A stretch of 64,000 nt of DNA from Neoarius graeffei (GCF_027579695.1 NC_083570.1:12135051-12199050), one strand, 5' to 3'. Counted from the first letter of the stretch, positions 51,001 to 60,912 are shown. Notes: generated from the sequence alone by a model not told the origin. Numbers and translations: made by a program.

Positions 51001-54000
51001 GAAGGAGCTGCAGGAATTTCTGGCAAGTACTGGTTGTGTACTACATGTAACAATCTCCTGTATTCTCCATATGTCTGGACTATGAGGTCGGGTCAAAGAG
51101 AAACATCCAGGCCCGGATAAAATTTCTAAAAATATACATCAACTCTCCCAAAAGCATGTGGGAAAATGTGTTCTGGTCTGATGAAACCAAGGTTGAACTT
51201 TTTAGCCACAATTCCAAAAGGTATGTTTGGTGCAAAAACAACACTGGGCATCACCAATAGAACCCCATACCCACGGTGAAGCATGGTGGTGGCAGCATCG
51301 TGTCTTGGGGTTGTTTTTCTTCAGCTGGAACAGGGGCTTTCGTCAAGGTGGAGGGAATCATGAACAGTTCTAAATACCAGCCAATTGTGGCCCAAAACCT
51401 TCAGGTGTCTGCTAAAAAGCTGAAGATGAAGAGGAATTTCATCTTTCAGCATGACAATGACCCCAAAAATGTTTGGAACGGCCCAGCCAGAGCCCAGACC
51501 TAAATCCAGTTGAAAATCTGTGGGGTGACCTGAAGAGGGCTGTGCACAAGACACGCCCTCGCAATCTGACAGATCTGGAGCGCTTTTGCAAGGAAGAGTG
51601 GGCAAATATTGCCAAGTCTAGATGTGGCAGGCTGATAGACTCCGACCCAAAAAGACTGAATGCTGTAATTAAATCAAAAGGGTGTGTAACTGGGTGTGTA
51701 TGCTTTTTATAGTTCAACCTTTCACACACACTGACCTCTCGGGCCACGTTGCTGGTCTTCACTTCCTGTATGACGGTTCCGTAGACGATGTAATCCACCA
51801 AGTCTTTAGGAATACCAGTTCTGTTCAGCAAACCTCTGCAACACACACACACACACACACACCGTGTCAGTACAGAGTTATGGACGTTACAGAACACGAC
51901 CCAATCTTTTTTCCTGTAGCTTGAACACACTCACTGTAAAGCTCCTCTGGCCAGATCGTGGGGCATCAGATCCAAATATCTAAAAAACAAACAAAAAGTT
52001 AAATAAACCCTGAAATCACTATTCAGCACCGTTCTGTTGTGTTTCCAGGTTAATTAGTTATAATCAAATCTACAAGTCAGTCTGCGGATGAGACCCTGTG
52101 CTCAAGCGGCTCGTCTTGCATGTAGGTTGGTTCTTGTGGGCGTGGCTTATCCAGGGATGAGAAACCATAGTAAATATATCACTTCTCACACCAAACACAA
52201 ATTTAAAAAAAAAAAAAAAAAAAACCCACTAATCAGTGTGAAAGCTGGCCGTCTGATCTACCTACATGCTGATGTCACACACTCGGCTTTGTTTACAGAT
52301 TAGATTCGCAAAGCGAGCTACTTCCTTCTCCTTCTGAGATTTATCTTCATTCGTATCGCCTCTACACCCACATACACGTTACACGTCAGAAACGTAGAAT
52401 TGCCACATGGAATTTTTCAACCTGGGCTAGAACTTTTAACCCAGTTCATAATTTGCTCCTTGTATTTGAGAGACTTGCGATATCTATCTATCTTGGGTCA
52501 GGCTTTGGATTTTAAAATTCGGCGTATCAGACGCTCGTTGGCCGTGCTGTGAAAATTCTCCATGCAGACGCTCATCTAAATTTCCAAGTCTGTCATTAGT
52601 TAACTCCTGAACATTTATCATTAAAGGGGAACTGAAGGCAAATTCGTCATCAAAATTCTCTCATTTTATTAAATACAGGAATGCATTATTGTGTCGCTGC
52701 TATAGCAAGTTATGAGTGTTTGAAATATGCTCTGTAATACATCAGTCCATATGTCAAAGCGACGACCGTAAACGAGATTGGTTGAGACCTGTGCGAGACA
52801 TCGTAGGACGGAAGTAAAACGTACAGCGGAAATCCAAGTCACCAACATCTGCCAATGTTCCCCGTGTCCGAAATCGCTCACTCATTCACTACTCCCTACA
52901 TAGGGAATTACTCTATAGAGGACTATACAGTGAGCTGATTGGTAAAATGAAAAAAAAAAAACGCTTTCGGACACTACTCCGTCGCGCTGGTATTTACATC
53001 ATTACTGTTGCACAATTAAAACACGCCAGCTCAGTCGGCTGGTGGGTTTCAAAATAATAAACACATGCATGTGTTTTTGTGATAAATCCATATTATACTG
53101 GGTGCATTTCCAACATTAATCAATACAAAGTACCTGCAGCTTTCAGTTCTTTTAAATCAAGGCTGAATACTTTTTCTTCTTCGTCGCTGCCTTTTATTAA
53201 ATCAAATTTCAGACTTCTAATTTGATTTGTCAGCACGACCGCAATGCATGATGGGATATATTGCTTTGGTTAGTCCCCATCGTTGTACACTACTTTTCAT
53301 GATGCACTGTGGGATACTTTGAGTGCAATATATAGGGTGTAAATAATCCTCACTAAGGTTTCGGACAGCGCTACAAAATGCCGTCCTCACTATACAGTGC
53401 CCTATATAGTGAGTAGGGAGCGATTTCGGACACGGGTTGTCAAAAGACACACGCGCCCTCTTTCGAATGCTGATGTAATCAAGCCGGAAGTTTTGTTTGT
53501 TTTGATAGCGATCAGGAAAGTTTGAAAAAAAAAAAGTAGGCAGTAATCGTCATTTCAACTCGTTTGGAAAACAGTTTTCAAAATGGCGGCACTGACAACC
53601 TGGCTGACGCTTCACGTTTCGAAGTCTCGCACAAGTCTCGTGAAGATCGCGCGGATAAGCGACGCCTGCCGTGGACCAAACAAACTAAATTCAACACGGC
53701 TAAAAACCGAATAGGCCGAGAAGTATCATATTTAATTGCAATTAGTTGCCAATACGAGTCAAGATATAAGGTTACTAAAACCAAAAACGTCATTGAATAA
53801 CACGTTAATTAAGAAAGAAAGCAAGTTTAAAAATGACTTCAGTTCCCCTTTAAAAAGCTTATAATCTCTGCTTTCCAAAGAAATGTATCTGGTTAAGATC
53901 TGTTCAGTATTTTGGGAGGCAGGTTGAAGTCGGCACAACAGAGTAAAAACTCTGCTTGTGGGGGCGTCGTGGCTCAGGTGGATAAGGCGCCATACCATAA

Positions 54001-57000
54001 ATCCGGGGACCCGGGTTCGATTCTGACCCGAGGTCATTTCCCGATCCCTCCCCGTCTCTCTCCTGCTCATTTCCTGTCTCTACACGGTCCTATCCAATAA
54101 AGGTGAAAAAGCCCAAAAAAATCTCTTTATATTAAAAAAAACAAAACAAAAAAAACCCTCTGCTCGTGGGACATCAGGAAACTGAAAGCGGTCAGGCGCT
54201 CTCTCTCTCTCGATCAATTTATGACTGGATTACTCATCAATATCATAACTTATTTATAGGGATGTTCTCTGGTTCTGTTCTCTCACTGTTTCTGATGAAG
54301 GATTCAGCAAAACTAGCAGGCGGAAAATTTTGATGTTATGATTCACGGGAGAATTTGAAGCGAGTTTTCATAGATTTACCTACTTATTTTTTCAAATCAA
54401 ACTGATTCCTGTGAATAAATAACTCTTTTAGAATATAACTGGAGTTGTTTTGATGAGAAATATTGATCTTAGGAGTCAGTTTAATTATATTTTAAAAAAC
54501 CAGAAGTCAAAAACACGAGTGTCGATAACTCAACTGAAAATGTGAATTGTTTATTGGATGTGGATCAGACAGGTTTTTTTTGAGGTTCGCCTTGAAAGCT
54601 GTGAATATTAATCGAAATAATCATTTATTATTATTCTTTTATGTAAAACATTAGTAGGCACTACTGAGAAATACAAAGCTCTACAGAGCACAAAGACGGG
54701 ATTAGAAATAATCTTATTACTTAAGATTAAGACTAGACTTAATAACAAATCCAAAATATTAAGGTGTTGGGTTAAGAATCCGAAGGTTCCGAGTTCGAAT
54801 CCTGGTTAAGTATGAAAAAAAGGTATGTTTATTTAATAATAAATAAATTAAAAAAGGGGGGGGGGGAGCTAATTAGGGAGACAGGAATAGGTGGACAGAG
54901 ATAAGAGGAAATACCCGACAGATAGGAAGAGAGAGAGAGAGAAAAGAAGTGATGGAAAAAAGTTTATAAAAAAAAAAAAACCACCACCATGGTTGAAATT
55001 TTTGGACCAGTCACATCTAACTTTCTTCTATTTTTACAGGAACTAAAGAAACGTCTGAGCTGATCGTTTGGATTGGTCGCTTTACCTCATTAATATTTAA
55101 TTTGTGTAATACTTAGAAGCTAGATGACGTTTCTTAAAAGCTTTGACTTTGAATCCTGGATACAGGAAGCAAGTCAGAACAAGAAATTAATTCCCCCCCC
55201 GCACACACACACTTACGCAGTGCCAGACTGTAGGAACGGTGTACGGACTCCATCGACCAGAACAATGTTCTTCACCCCAGGCTTAGCCAGTGTCTTCTTA
55301 CTTTTAACTGTTAATACATTTAAAAAAATAAACGAAAATTAATAATAAATAATAATAATTGCATTATTATTAATTGAACAAAATCAGACTACAGTACTGG
55401 TGTGTGTGTGGGATAGACCTTGTGCCTGTAGAGGAGCAGATGTCCCGAGACACCGTGCAGCTGGGGGAAGAGAGAGAGAAAAAGCGCAAGAGACAGATGT
55501 TAAGTTTAATATTAAAGTGCCACACAGGACTGATCCAGGATCAGATTACATTATGCAGGAGAGAAGCTCAGTGTCTTGAATATCATGATACAAAATATTG
55601 TCCTGACGAGACGAATTTGCTGCTCGTTTCAGTTTAATTTATTATAGTGGTGCTTGAAAGTTTGCGAACCCTTTAGAATTTTCTATATTTCTGCATAAAT
55701 ATGACCGAAAACATCATCAGATTTTCACACAAGTCCTAAAAGTAGATAAAGAGAACCCAGTTAAACAAATGAGACAAAAATATTATACTTGGTCATTTAT
55801 TTATTGAGGAAAATGATCCAATATTACATATCTGAGAGTGGCAAAAGTATGTGAACCTTTGCTTTCAGTATCTGGTGTGACCCCCTTGGGCAGCAATAAC
55901 TGCAACTAAACGCTTGCGGTAACTGTTGATCAGTCCTGCACACCGGCTTGGAGGAATTTTAGCACATTCCTCCGTACAGAACAGCTTCAACTCTGGGATG
56001 TTGGTGGGTTTCCTCACATGAACTGCTCGCTTCAGGTCCTTCCACAACATTTCCATTGGATTAAGGTCAGGACTTTGACTTGGCCATTACAAAACATTCA
56101 CTTTATTCTTCTTTAACCATTCTTTGGTAGAACAACTTGTGTGCTGAGGGTCATTGTCTTGCTGCATGACCCACCTTCTCTTGAGATTCAGTTCATGGAC
56201 AGATGTCCTGACATTTTCCTTTAGAATTTGCTGGTATAATTCAGAATTCATTGTTCCATCAATGATGGCAAGCCGTCCTGGCCCAGATGCAGCAAAACAG
56301 GCCCAAACCATGATACTACCACCACCATGTTTCACAGATGGGATAAGGGTCTTATGCTGGAATGCAGTGTTTTCCTTTCTCCAAACAGAACGCTTCTCAT
56401 TTAAACCAAAAAGTTCTATTTTGGTCTCACCCGTCCACAAAACACTTTTCCAATAGCCTTCTGGCTTGTCTACGTGATCTTTAGCAAACTGCAGACGAGC
56501 AGCAATGTTCTTTTTGGAGAGCAGTGGCTTTCTCCTTGCAACCCTGCCATGCACACCATTTGTTGTTCAGTGTTCTCCTGATGGTGGACTCATGAACATT
56601 AACATTAGCCAATGTGAGAGAGGCCTTCAGTTGCTTAGAAGTTACCCTGGGGTCCTTTGTGACCTCACTGACTATTACACGCCTTGCTCTTGGAGTGATC
56701 TTTGTTGGTCGCCCACTCCTGGGGAGGATAACAATGGTCTTCAATTTCCTCCATTCGTACACAATCTGTCTGACTGTGGATTGGTGGAGTCCAAACTCTT
56801 TAGAGATGGTTTTGAAACCTTTTCCAGTCTGATGAGCATCAACAACGCTTTTCTGAGGTCCTCAGAAATCTCCTTTGTTTGTGCCATGATACACTTCCAC
56901 AAACATGTGTTGTGAAGATCAGACTTTGATAGATCTGTGTTCTTTAAATAAAACAGGGTGCCCACTCACACCTGATTGTCATCCCATTGATTGAAAACAC

Positions 57001-57603
57001 CTGACTCTAATTTCACCTTCAAATTAACTGCTAATCCTAGAGGTTCACATACTTTTGCCACTCACAGATATGTAATATTGGATAATTTTCCTCAAAAAAT
57101 AAAATGACCAAGTATAATATTTTTGTCTCATTTGTTTAACTGGGTTATCTTTATCTACTTTTAGAACTCGTGTGAAAATCTGTTGATGTTTTTGGTCATA
57201 TTTATGCAGAAATATAGAAAATTCTATCGGGTTCACAAACTTTCAAGCACCACTGTATGAGCACCACCACTTCTCCTCTTTCCACACGTAGCAGCAGCAG
57301 ACGGAGCCGTGATCACTGAAGGCGCAAACTACCATTTAAAAAAAAAAAAAAACCTCCAACCTTCCATATTAACACCATTGCCATGAAGTCCATTTATGAC
57401 ACTGAAAACCATTAAGAAAAATTACACCTTATCACCTGTAACCTTTCTTCAAATAAAACATGTCATCACAAAACAAATTTCATATGTTAATATCGTCTCG
57501 TGATGCATCTCATATCACGGATCTGCTCCGACTCACCCAAGTGAAAAGCCCTGGAGTTGTTCACCGGGCAGCTCTTCAGAGAATTCATCAACATGGACGC
57601 CAT
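36275..57603 (-). CDS. hadhb: Trifunctional enzyme subunit beta, mitochondrial (whole spliced CDS)
   Basis: HADHB is the 3-ketoacyl-CoA thiolase subunit of the mitochondrial trifunctional protein; it carries out the last step of long-chain fatty-acid beta-oxidation at the inner membrane. Fifteen coding exons join in phase to 1416 nt, 471 residues; human HADHB has 474. The first 54 residues contain no acidic residue, as in a mitochondrial presequence. Thiolase landmarks are present: nucleophile Cys135 ([11 protein letters not shown]), His376 in FEFHEAFA, His425 in [10 protein letters not shown] and Cys455 in [10 protein letters not shown]. The C-terminus is [11 protein letters not shown]. The exon count, 16 with the non-coding first exon, is what I recall for the human gene. 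I see no frameshift or stop. The introns are heavily loaded with transposons, above all intron 6 (9.75 kb). Confidence 0.97.
36934..37098 (-). CDS. hadhb: hadhb exon 15
   Basis: 165 nt, phase 0 at both ends, acceptor ctgccccag and donor gtaaca. It encodes residues 406-460, with the GHP histidine (425) and the second active-site cysteine (455). Confidence 0.97.
37178..37252 (-). CDS. hadhb: hadhb exon 14
   Basis: 75 nt, phase 0 at both ends, donor gtaggt. It encodes [19 protein letters not shown] and MGRKTK. Confidence 0.97.
37777..37864 (-). CDS. hadhb: hadhb exon 13
   Basis: 88 nt, acceptor ccttttag, donor gtgagt. It completes a split Gly codon, then [11 protein letters not shown]...FEFHEAFA with catalytic His376. 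Confidence 0.97.
38260..38307 (-). CDS. hadhb: hadhb exon 12
   Basis: 48 nt, acceptor ttcttttag, donor gtgagt. It encodes [15 protein letters not shown] between two split codons. Confidence 0.96.
38462..38491 (+). repeat. Poly-G run of 30 in hadhb intron 11
   Basis: Thirty consecutive G residues. In the hadhb transcript this is C30, about 154 nt upstream of the exon 12 acceptor. Run length may be an assembly estimate. Confidence 0.9.
38905..40040. repeat. 1.1-kb purine-rich degenerate tandem repeat (intron 11)
   Basis: The plus strand is almost all A and G, with recurring words cagaagcagaaagag, acataagggaaggaaaaa and gattaaaagaaaaa at roughly 90- to 120-bp spacing. Long minus-strand ORFs (up to 240 aa of Phe/Leu/Ser/Cys) are a by-product of the missing stop codons on a pyrimidine strand and are not genes. 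Confidence 0.9.
40242..40321 (-). CDS. hadhb: hadhb exon 11
   Basis: 80 nt, acceptor tgtgcag directly after a (CA)n run (40324-40366), donor gtaaac. It encodes [19 protein letters not shown] followed by YKPKAYL. Confidence 0.97.
40426..40547 (-). CDS. hadhb: hadhb exon 10
   Basis: 122 nt. It encodes [20 protein letters not shown] through [10 protein letters not shown]. The donor is gtcagt, with C at the third intron position. Confidence 0.97.
40638..40818 (-). CDS. hadhb: hadhb exon 9
   Basis: 181 nt, donor gtgagc. It encodes [20 protein letters not shown] through VISFKVP. The motif ETMGHSAD is typical of the family. Confidence 0.97.
40892..41079 (-). CDS. hadhb: hadhb exon 8
   Basis: 188 nt, donor gtagta. 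It encodes [20 protein letters not shown], then [20 protein letters not shown], and on to HFTPE. Confidence 0.97.
41145..41255 (+). repeat. Three tandem units of about 38 bp in intron 7
   Basis: The text gggggcccc...ccttcaatcgctctcctg occurs three times in a row. It resembles the GGGGCCCC repeat near 4.4-4.6 kb. Confidence 0.75.
41335..41868 (+). mobile_element. Harbinger-like MITE in intron 7
   Basis: Long inverted ends (tgatgatacacggggcaac and its complement, about 45 bp nearly perfect) are flanked by TTA (41332-41334 and 41869-41871). The length is 534 bp. Inside on the plus strand, an ATG near 41550 starts [20 protein letters not shown] followed by a gtaagt donor. This looks like the first exon of the Myb/SANT-type protein that accompanies Harbinger transposases. 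The element ends about 20 nt from the exon 7 donor. Confidence 0.78.
41893..41980 (-). CDS. hadhb: hadhb exon 7 (active-site cysteine)
   Basis: 88 nt. It encodes [20 protein letters not shown] then ISSNQAMTT, with nucleophile Cys135. The acceptor follows a (CA)n run. The donor lies in gtctctctctctctc, an unusual pyrimidine-only donor. Confidence 0.97.
42821..45499. mobile_element. hAT-like element (cagagatgcctac ends)
   Basis: Inverted ends cagagatgcctac occur at 42821 and, inverted, at about 45487-45499. The element interrupts the left arm of the 8.2-kb element. A clean 8-bp duplication is not visible, so superfamily and exact ends are uncertain. It contains the Tc1-like relic at 43735-44265 and a GC-rich stretch (about 43090-43530) with no recognisable product. 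Confidence 0.55.
43845..44160 (+). pseudogene. Tc1-like transposase N-terminal fragment
   Basis: The frame reads [19 protein letters not shown], then [19 protein letters not shown] and [12 protein letters not shown]. This is the paired helix-turn-helix region of a Tc1/mariner transposase with a GRPR-like linker. The catalytic domain is missing; after about 44150 the frame runs into unrelated AT-rich text. It is an internally deleted copy. Confidence 0.8.
46086..46530. repeat. Large palindrome, arms about 220 bp
   Basis: The left arm (from about 46086, ctagctaatgtcaacaacat) is repeated inverted in the right arm, ending near 46530. The match is nearly exact over tttggatgactgttaaaacc, the adjacent gtttactgtaattatgatcc, and the smaller palindrome cagctatttacac...gtgtaaatagctg. 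The centre, near 46300-46312, is GC-rich and imperfect. Mirror ORFs beginning [14 protein letters not shown] on both strands are a result of this symmetry. Confidence 0.93.
46719..47141 (-). pseudogene. YqaJ-type transposon protein, first exon only
   Basis: Starts [20 protein letters not shown], has [19 protein letters not shown] and ends [19 protein letters not shown]...GGRHLITAK at a gtttgt donor. The [16 protein letters not shown] wording resembles the N-terminal region of the YqaJ-nuclease-like proteins of ISL2EU elements as I remember them. No further exon is present; the rest of the element is the palindrome. Confidence 0.6.
48272..48370 (+). repeat. 19-bp tandem repeat, about 5 copies
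   Basis: The unit tttgattgacagctctcgg is repeated five times with no mismatch inside the hAT element. Confidence 0.95.
48708..49494. mobile_element. hAT-like MITE (cagtgttgggcacg) nested in the hAT
   Basis: The left end cagtgttggg and the inverted right end (cccatcgctg) are flanked by accatagg / accatatg, an 8-bp duplication with one mismatch. The interior is made of gttactt / aagtaact words. It is the fourth level of nesting in intron 6. Confidence 0.78.
50547..51712 (+). pseudogene. Tc1-like transposase in intron 6, broken
   Basis: Fragments in order: [20 protein letters not shown] (HTH); the SINE insertion; [11 protein letters not shown] and [37 protein letters not shown] and FQHDNDPKN; then [20 protein letters not shown]. 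The frame shifts several times, so it cannot make a transposase. Strand is opposite to hadhb. Confidence 0.82.
50697..50866 (+). mobile_element. tRNA-derived SINE (family 2), copy 2, inside Tc1
   Basis: It begins gggggcgtcgtggctcagg with A and B boxes and ends gaaaaaaaagcccaaaa. It is flanked by aagaccgtcatcaag / aagaccatcatcaag (50682-50696 and 50867-50881). Confidence 0.9.
51736..51835 (-). CDS. hadhb: hadhb exon 6
   Basis: 100 nt. It encodes [19 protein letters not shown], then [14 protein letters not shown]. The donor is gtcagt. The decayed Tc1 end lies only about 23 nt beyond the donor. Confidence 0.97.
51935..51979 (-). CDS. hadhb: hadhb exon 5
   Basis: 45 nt, acceptor gttttttag, donor gtgagt. 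It encodes [14 protein letters not shown] between split codons. Confidence 0.95.
52624..53850. mobile_element. Non-autonomous element, aaggggaactgaag ends (intron 4)
   Basis: Inverted 14-bp ends aaggggaactgaag / cttcagttcccctt are flanked by TA on both sides. A smaller element lies inside at 52861-53436. No transposase was seen. Confidence 0.72.
52861..53436. mobile_element. MITE, cccgtgtccgaaatcgctc ends
   Basis: Perfect inverted ends cccgtgtccgaaatcgctc and gagcgatttcggacacggg, nested inside the previous element. No coding frame and no clear target duplication. Confidence 0.8.
53958..54150 (+). mobile_element. tRNA-derived SINE (family 2), copy 3
   Basis: Same family as at 135 and 50697, with the A and B boxes intact. 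The flanks aaaaactctgctt and aaaaaccctctgct are a slightly decayed duplication. The tail extends into a long A-rich stretch. Confidence 0.82.
55217..55307 (-). CDS. hadhb: hadhb exon 4
   Basis: 91 nt, acceptor tattaacag, donor gtaagt. It encodes [19 protein letters not shown], then [10 protein letters not shown]. Confidence 0.96.
55419..55460 (-). CDS. hadhb: hadhb exon 3 (presequence)
   Basis: 42 nt, found by phase and splice sites. A strong pyrimidine tract (ctttttctctctctcttcccccag) precedes codons giving [15 protein letters not shown] with the flanking split codons. The SAPLQ wording fits a teleost HADHB presequence. The donor is gtctat, a weak GTC type. Confidence 0.85.
55645..57255 (-). 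mobile_element. Complete Tc1 element in hadhb intron 2
   Basis: Ends agtggtgcttgaaagtttg and its complement are next to TA (55643-55644 and 57256-57257). The length is 1611 bp, full size for Tc1. The transposase reads on the same strand as hadhb. Confidence 0.92.
55865..56890 (-). pseudogene. Tc1 transposase in intron 2, nearly complete but broken
   Basis: Reading the minus strand: [20 protein letters not shown] near 56888; [19 protein letters not shown]; a frame change near 56555; [39 protein letters not shown]; a stop near 56087; then [19 protein letters not shown] to [12 protein letters not shown]. The first catalytic motif again has glycine where Tc1 proteins have aspartate, as in the copy at 14.0 kb. 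Confidence 0.88.
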
Positions 57604-57604
57604 T
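57537..57604 (-). CDS. hadhb: hadhb exon 2 (start codon)
   Basis: 68 nt, acceptor tttgcgttccag, start ATG at 57601-57603, donor gtgagt. It encodes [20 protein letters not shown] then HL, a basic, Ser-rich mitochondrial presequence start. Confidence 0.93.
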
Positions 57605-59859
57605 CTGGAACGCAAAAATAAATCATTTATTTCCTGGAGCTAAACCATCTCTGAATCATTTACACTTCAATTCATAAAGCTTTCTCAGATTTATAATAAA
57701 GACAGATCCAGACAGACAGACAGATCCAGGTTGCATTTGAATGCTAAATTAATGGACTGGGATTTATATCGTAACAGGACGACTTTTTTTTATTATTAAT
57801 AGTATAAATACGGAGGTGGATATAGAAAATCAATCGCGCTGATTGGTCGAGAAATTGACCATTTCTCAATAATCATCTCGAGCGACTCGGCAAAATGACG
57901 GCCAATTGCTCAACCATACCGCAAGTGAGGAAGAATTGCACACGATGGAGAACAAAATAAATAAATAAATAAATAAAACGCTGTTTCTAAAAGTACTAAA
58001 GATGCTCTGAAGTTTGGTCTAAAACTATTCAGAGGAGGAACTGGGATTCATTTTATCAATTTCAAAACTAAGGATTTTATGTGACAAGTCTGCGCTGTAC
58101 CGTTATTACATTTACATGCTGCTTTTGAAGTTTGAAATAAATTAAAAAAAAAAAAAAATACCACTCGTGTATTTATACTAAAACAATTCTCCGCCTCCGT
58201 GAATAATAACCTCAACTTCACCTCCGTTATTATTCACGTAACCTTTGGCGAATAACTTTCATATTTTTAGCCAACATTGTGTTTGAATGTCCGTGGTGTT
58301 GCTCGATGTAAACTCCAAGCTCTTTAACTTTCTGACCACAGAACCCAGACTTATTACACAGATACAAGATCTGAAACTACTGTAATACCGCTTCAAATTA
58401 TTCAGCTGTTCATCGGGGAACGAACATCATCCTTCGATTAGGATCGTCCTTTAAAGGTAGACAGCCTTTCAGATTTTAAGTGCAAGTCATTTAAAAAAAA
58501 AAAAAATTTATATGGGTCTGTCTCAGAAACTGGGTACTGTGGGGGTCCCCCACTAAATATACTCCATCAATAAACTATACGGTTTTGAATGGTGATGTTG
58601 GTTTTAATTTGAAATAAAAATGATGAAAGAAATAATACAGATAAAACTACATCTTTGATGTGAATATTCAGAATTTGGCAAAAATTCTGCAAATTCGTAG
58701 AAAAATGGCGGCTTGATCTGGGACATGATAAATGGTCAACGACATCGCATTCCCTTAAAAAGGTTGTAGTCCACTGAAAAGTCTACAGTTATCACTAATT
58801 GTATTTTAAGTTGTAACTTTATACACCTAAGGATTGGTGCGCTCACAGAATAATCATAACCGTAATAAAACATCATGCAAAATATTTGATCGCCATCGTA
58901 ACTCCTTTTTCCGCAGACCCAAAACCAATACGATCGTGTGTTTTGATCTAAACGGAAAGCCTCAGGGTCAAGGTCACGACCTCACCAAAAGTAGTAACTT
59001 AAAAATCACTACGCCATATAAAAATTTAGTTATAAATCTGCGATTTTGTTTTTTAAAATGAAAGCTGAAAGTTAGGTATAGACTATGTTTGTTTCTTACA
59101 GAATATGTTACGATGGTAGCTGGTCTTGTATGAATTTCTGAGCTATAAAATGAGTTGTGGTCTATTTTTTACCGCAGCATGTTATTTGTGTGCGGGGAAG
59201 GACACACATTAACAATTTGCATGTGTAGAATGGAATTTTCCACTCCAGCAGTTAGAAGTTGATCGTGCTTCCATTTGCGGTCTTTGTTATGCGGGTGATC
59301 TGTTCGGACGTTATCGCTGAAAAGGTGAGTTTTGACAGTTTTATTTTGTTTTAGTCTTGCAGTATAAGGCAATAGAATGTTTCTTTTTCATCTTACTTTC
59401 ATATTTCGTAGTGTTTGCGTGTTTTTGGCCAATATTTTGCAACCATGGTCAATTTAGATCGAACTTTTGATAGAATCTACGGCCAGTCATTTTGCCCCGT
59501 CCCCGCTCCATCCGGTGCGGTAGTGATGCCCCGTTGCTCGCGCGCCACAGCAGAGACCCACGCAACCTTCAGCCGGTACAGTCGCTGTTCTTTTACCACC
59601 GCCGTTATTCTCATCTTTCCGGTGTGTTCTTGATTTTTCCATTGTGCCCCATTTCACCATATCAAATACCCAAAATGTATTATCATATTATTCATATTTA
59701 AGTGAATAATCAATTCAGTCATCATAACTTGGCATTTTTAACCCAAGCAATCAAAAAGAGGAAATTTATTCAAGATTTTCACTCATCTGTGAAGGAGGGG
59801 CTTTAATTCTTCATGATGGAGTTATATGTAAATCAATTTTACAAAAGCATTTGAATTGT

Positions 59860-59896
<37 letters not shown>

Positions 59897-60117
59897 CACA
59901 GTGGAGGCCAGATAAAACAAGATGCTATCTTTATTCTTATTAAACATGACAAAAGAAAAACATTGAGTGTTAGGGAAATGCAAAAAAAAAAAAAGTAAAA
60001 TTAGAAATTTTATTTTTTGACCATAATGTCCCAAATGAGAGACCAGTTTCTGAGACGGACCCAGATACACATTCAGAGCAGACACATTAAAACTGCATGG
60101 CTCTGTAGTAAAAGAGT
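57605..60117. other. hadhb intron 1, lower part; no gene seen
   Basis: AT-rich sequence with an unresolved repeat (about 57790-58245) and a poly-A run of 31 (59864-59894). No exon is supported. Confidence 0.45.
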
Positions 60118-60398
60118 CGGGGTGCTAAACTGGCCAGCTGCAGTCCAGACCTGTCTCCTGTTTAAAACATTATGAAGCGCAAAATGAGACAAACGAGACA
60201 CCGAACTGTTACACAACTGAAATTATATCTCAGGCAAGAATGGGACGACATTTCTCTTTCAAAACTCCAGCACTTGAACTCCTCGGTTCCCAAACGTTTA
60301 CAGAGCGTTGTTAAAAGTAGAGGAGATGTGGTACAACACAGTGGTAAATGCCCCTGTCGCAACTTTTTTTTTTTTTAAACGTATTGCTGACATTAAAT
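60118..60398 (+). pseudogene. 3' fragment of a Tc1/mariner transposon
   Basis: After a broken WPAAVQ...DLSP-like stretch the frame reads MKRKMRQTRHRTVTQLK, QEWDDISLSKLQHLNSSVPK and RLQSVVKSRGD. This is the C-terminal part of a Tc1-type transposase of a further family. The 5' part is missing. A piggyBac-like element follows directly. Confidence 0.65.
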
Positions 60399-60534
60399 TT
60401 AACCCTTGTCTGGTGTTCGGGTCTGTGGGACCCGTTTTCATTTTTTATCAAAAGGAACAATGATACGATTAATTATTTTTTCAAACTCAGACTCATTGGC
60501 CTTGGCTCATTTTCTGTGAAGAACATATATCAGA

Positions 60535-60912
60535 GGGGCGGCACGGTGGTGTAGTGGTTAGCGCTGTCGCCTCACAGCAAGAAGGTCCTGGGTTCGAGCC
60601 CCATGGCCGGCGAGGGCCTTTCTGTGTGGAGTTTGCATGTTCTCCCCGTGTCCGCATGGGTTTCCTCCGGGTGCTCCGGTTTCCCCCACAGTCCAAAGAC
60701 ATGCAGGTTAGGTTAACTGGTGACTCTAAATTGACTGTAGGTGTGAATGTGAGTGTGAATGGTTGTCTGTGTCTATGTGTCAGCCCTGTGATGACCTGGC
60801 GACTTGTCCAGGGTGTACCCCGCCTTTCGCCCGTAGTCAGCTGGGATAGGCTCCAGCTTGCCTGCGACCCTGTAGAAGGATAAAGCGGCTAGAGATAATG
60901 AGATGAGATGAG
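60535..60912 (+). mobile_element. DANA/Mermaid-like SINE, copy D
   Basis: Same family as at 9167. Perfect duplication acatatatcaga (60523-60534 and 60913-60924). Confidence 0.92.

Larger units (their letters stand above)
42026..51712 (+). mobile_element. Host Tc1-like element filling hadhb intron 6
   Basis: The left end cagtggatataaaaagtctac occurs at about 42030. The degraded right end (gggtgtgtatgctttttata) is near 51712. The text between 42119 and 50321 is a foreign 8.2-kb insertion, and a SINE sits at 50697. Without these the element is about 1.3-1.4 kb. The right boundary is approximate because the terminal bases have decayed. Confidence 0.75.

Noticed and set aside
54765..54815. tRNA-like 3' half (ccgagttcgaatcctgg)
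   Set aside because: Only a B-box-like half is visible and the 5' half does not pair; probably a SINE scrap.
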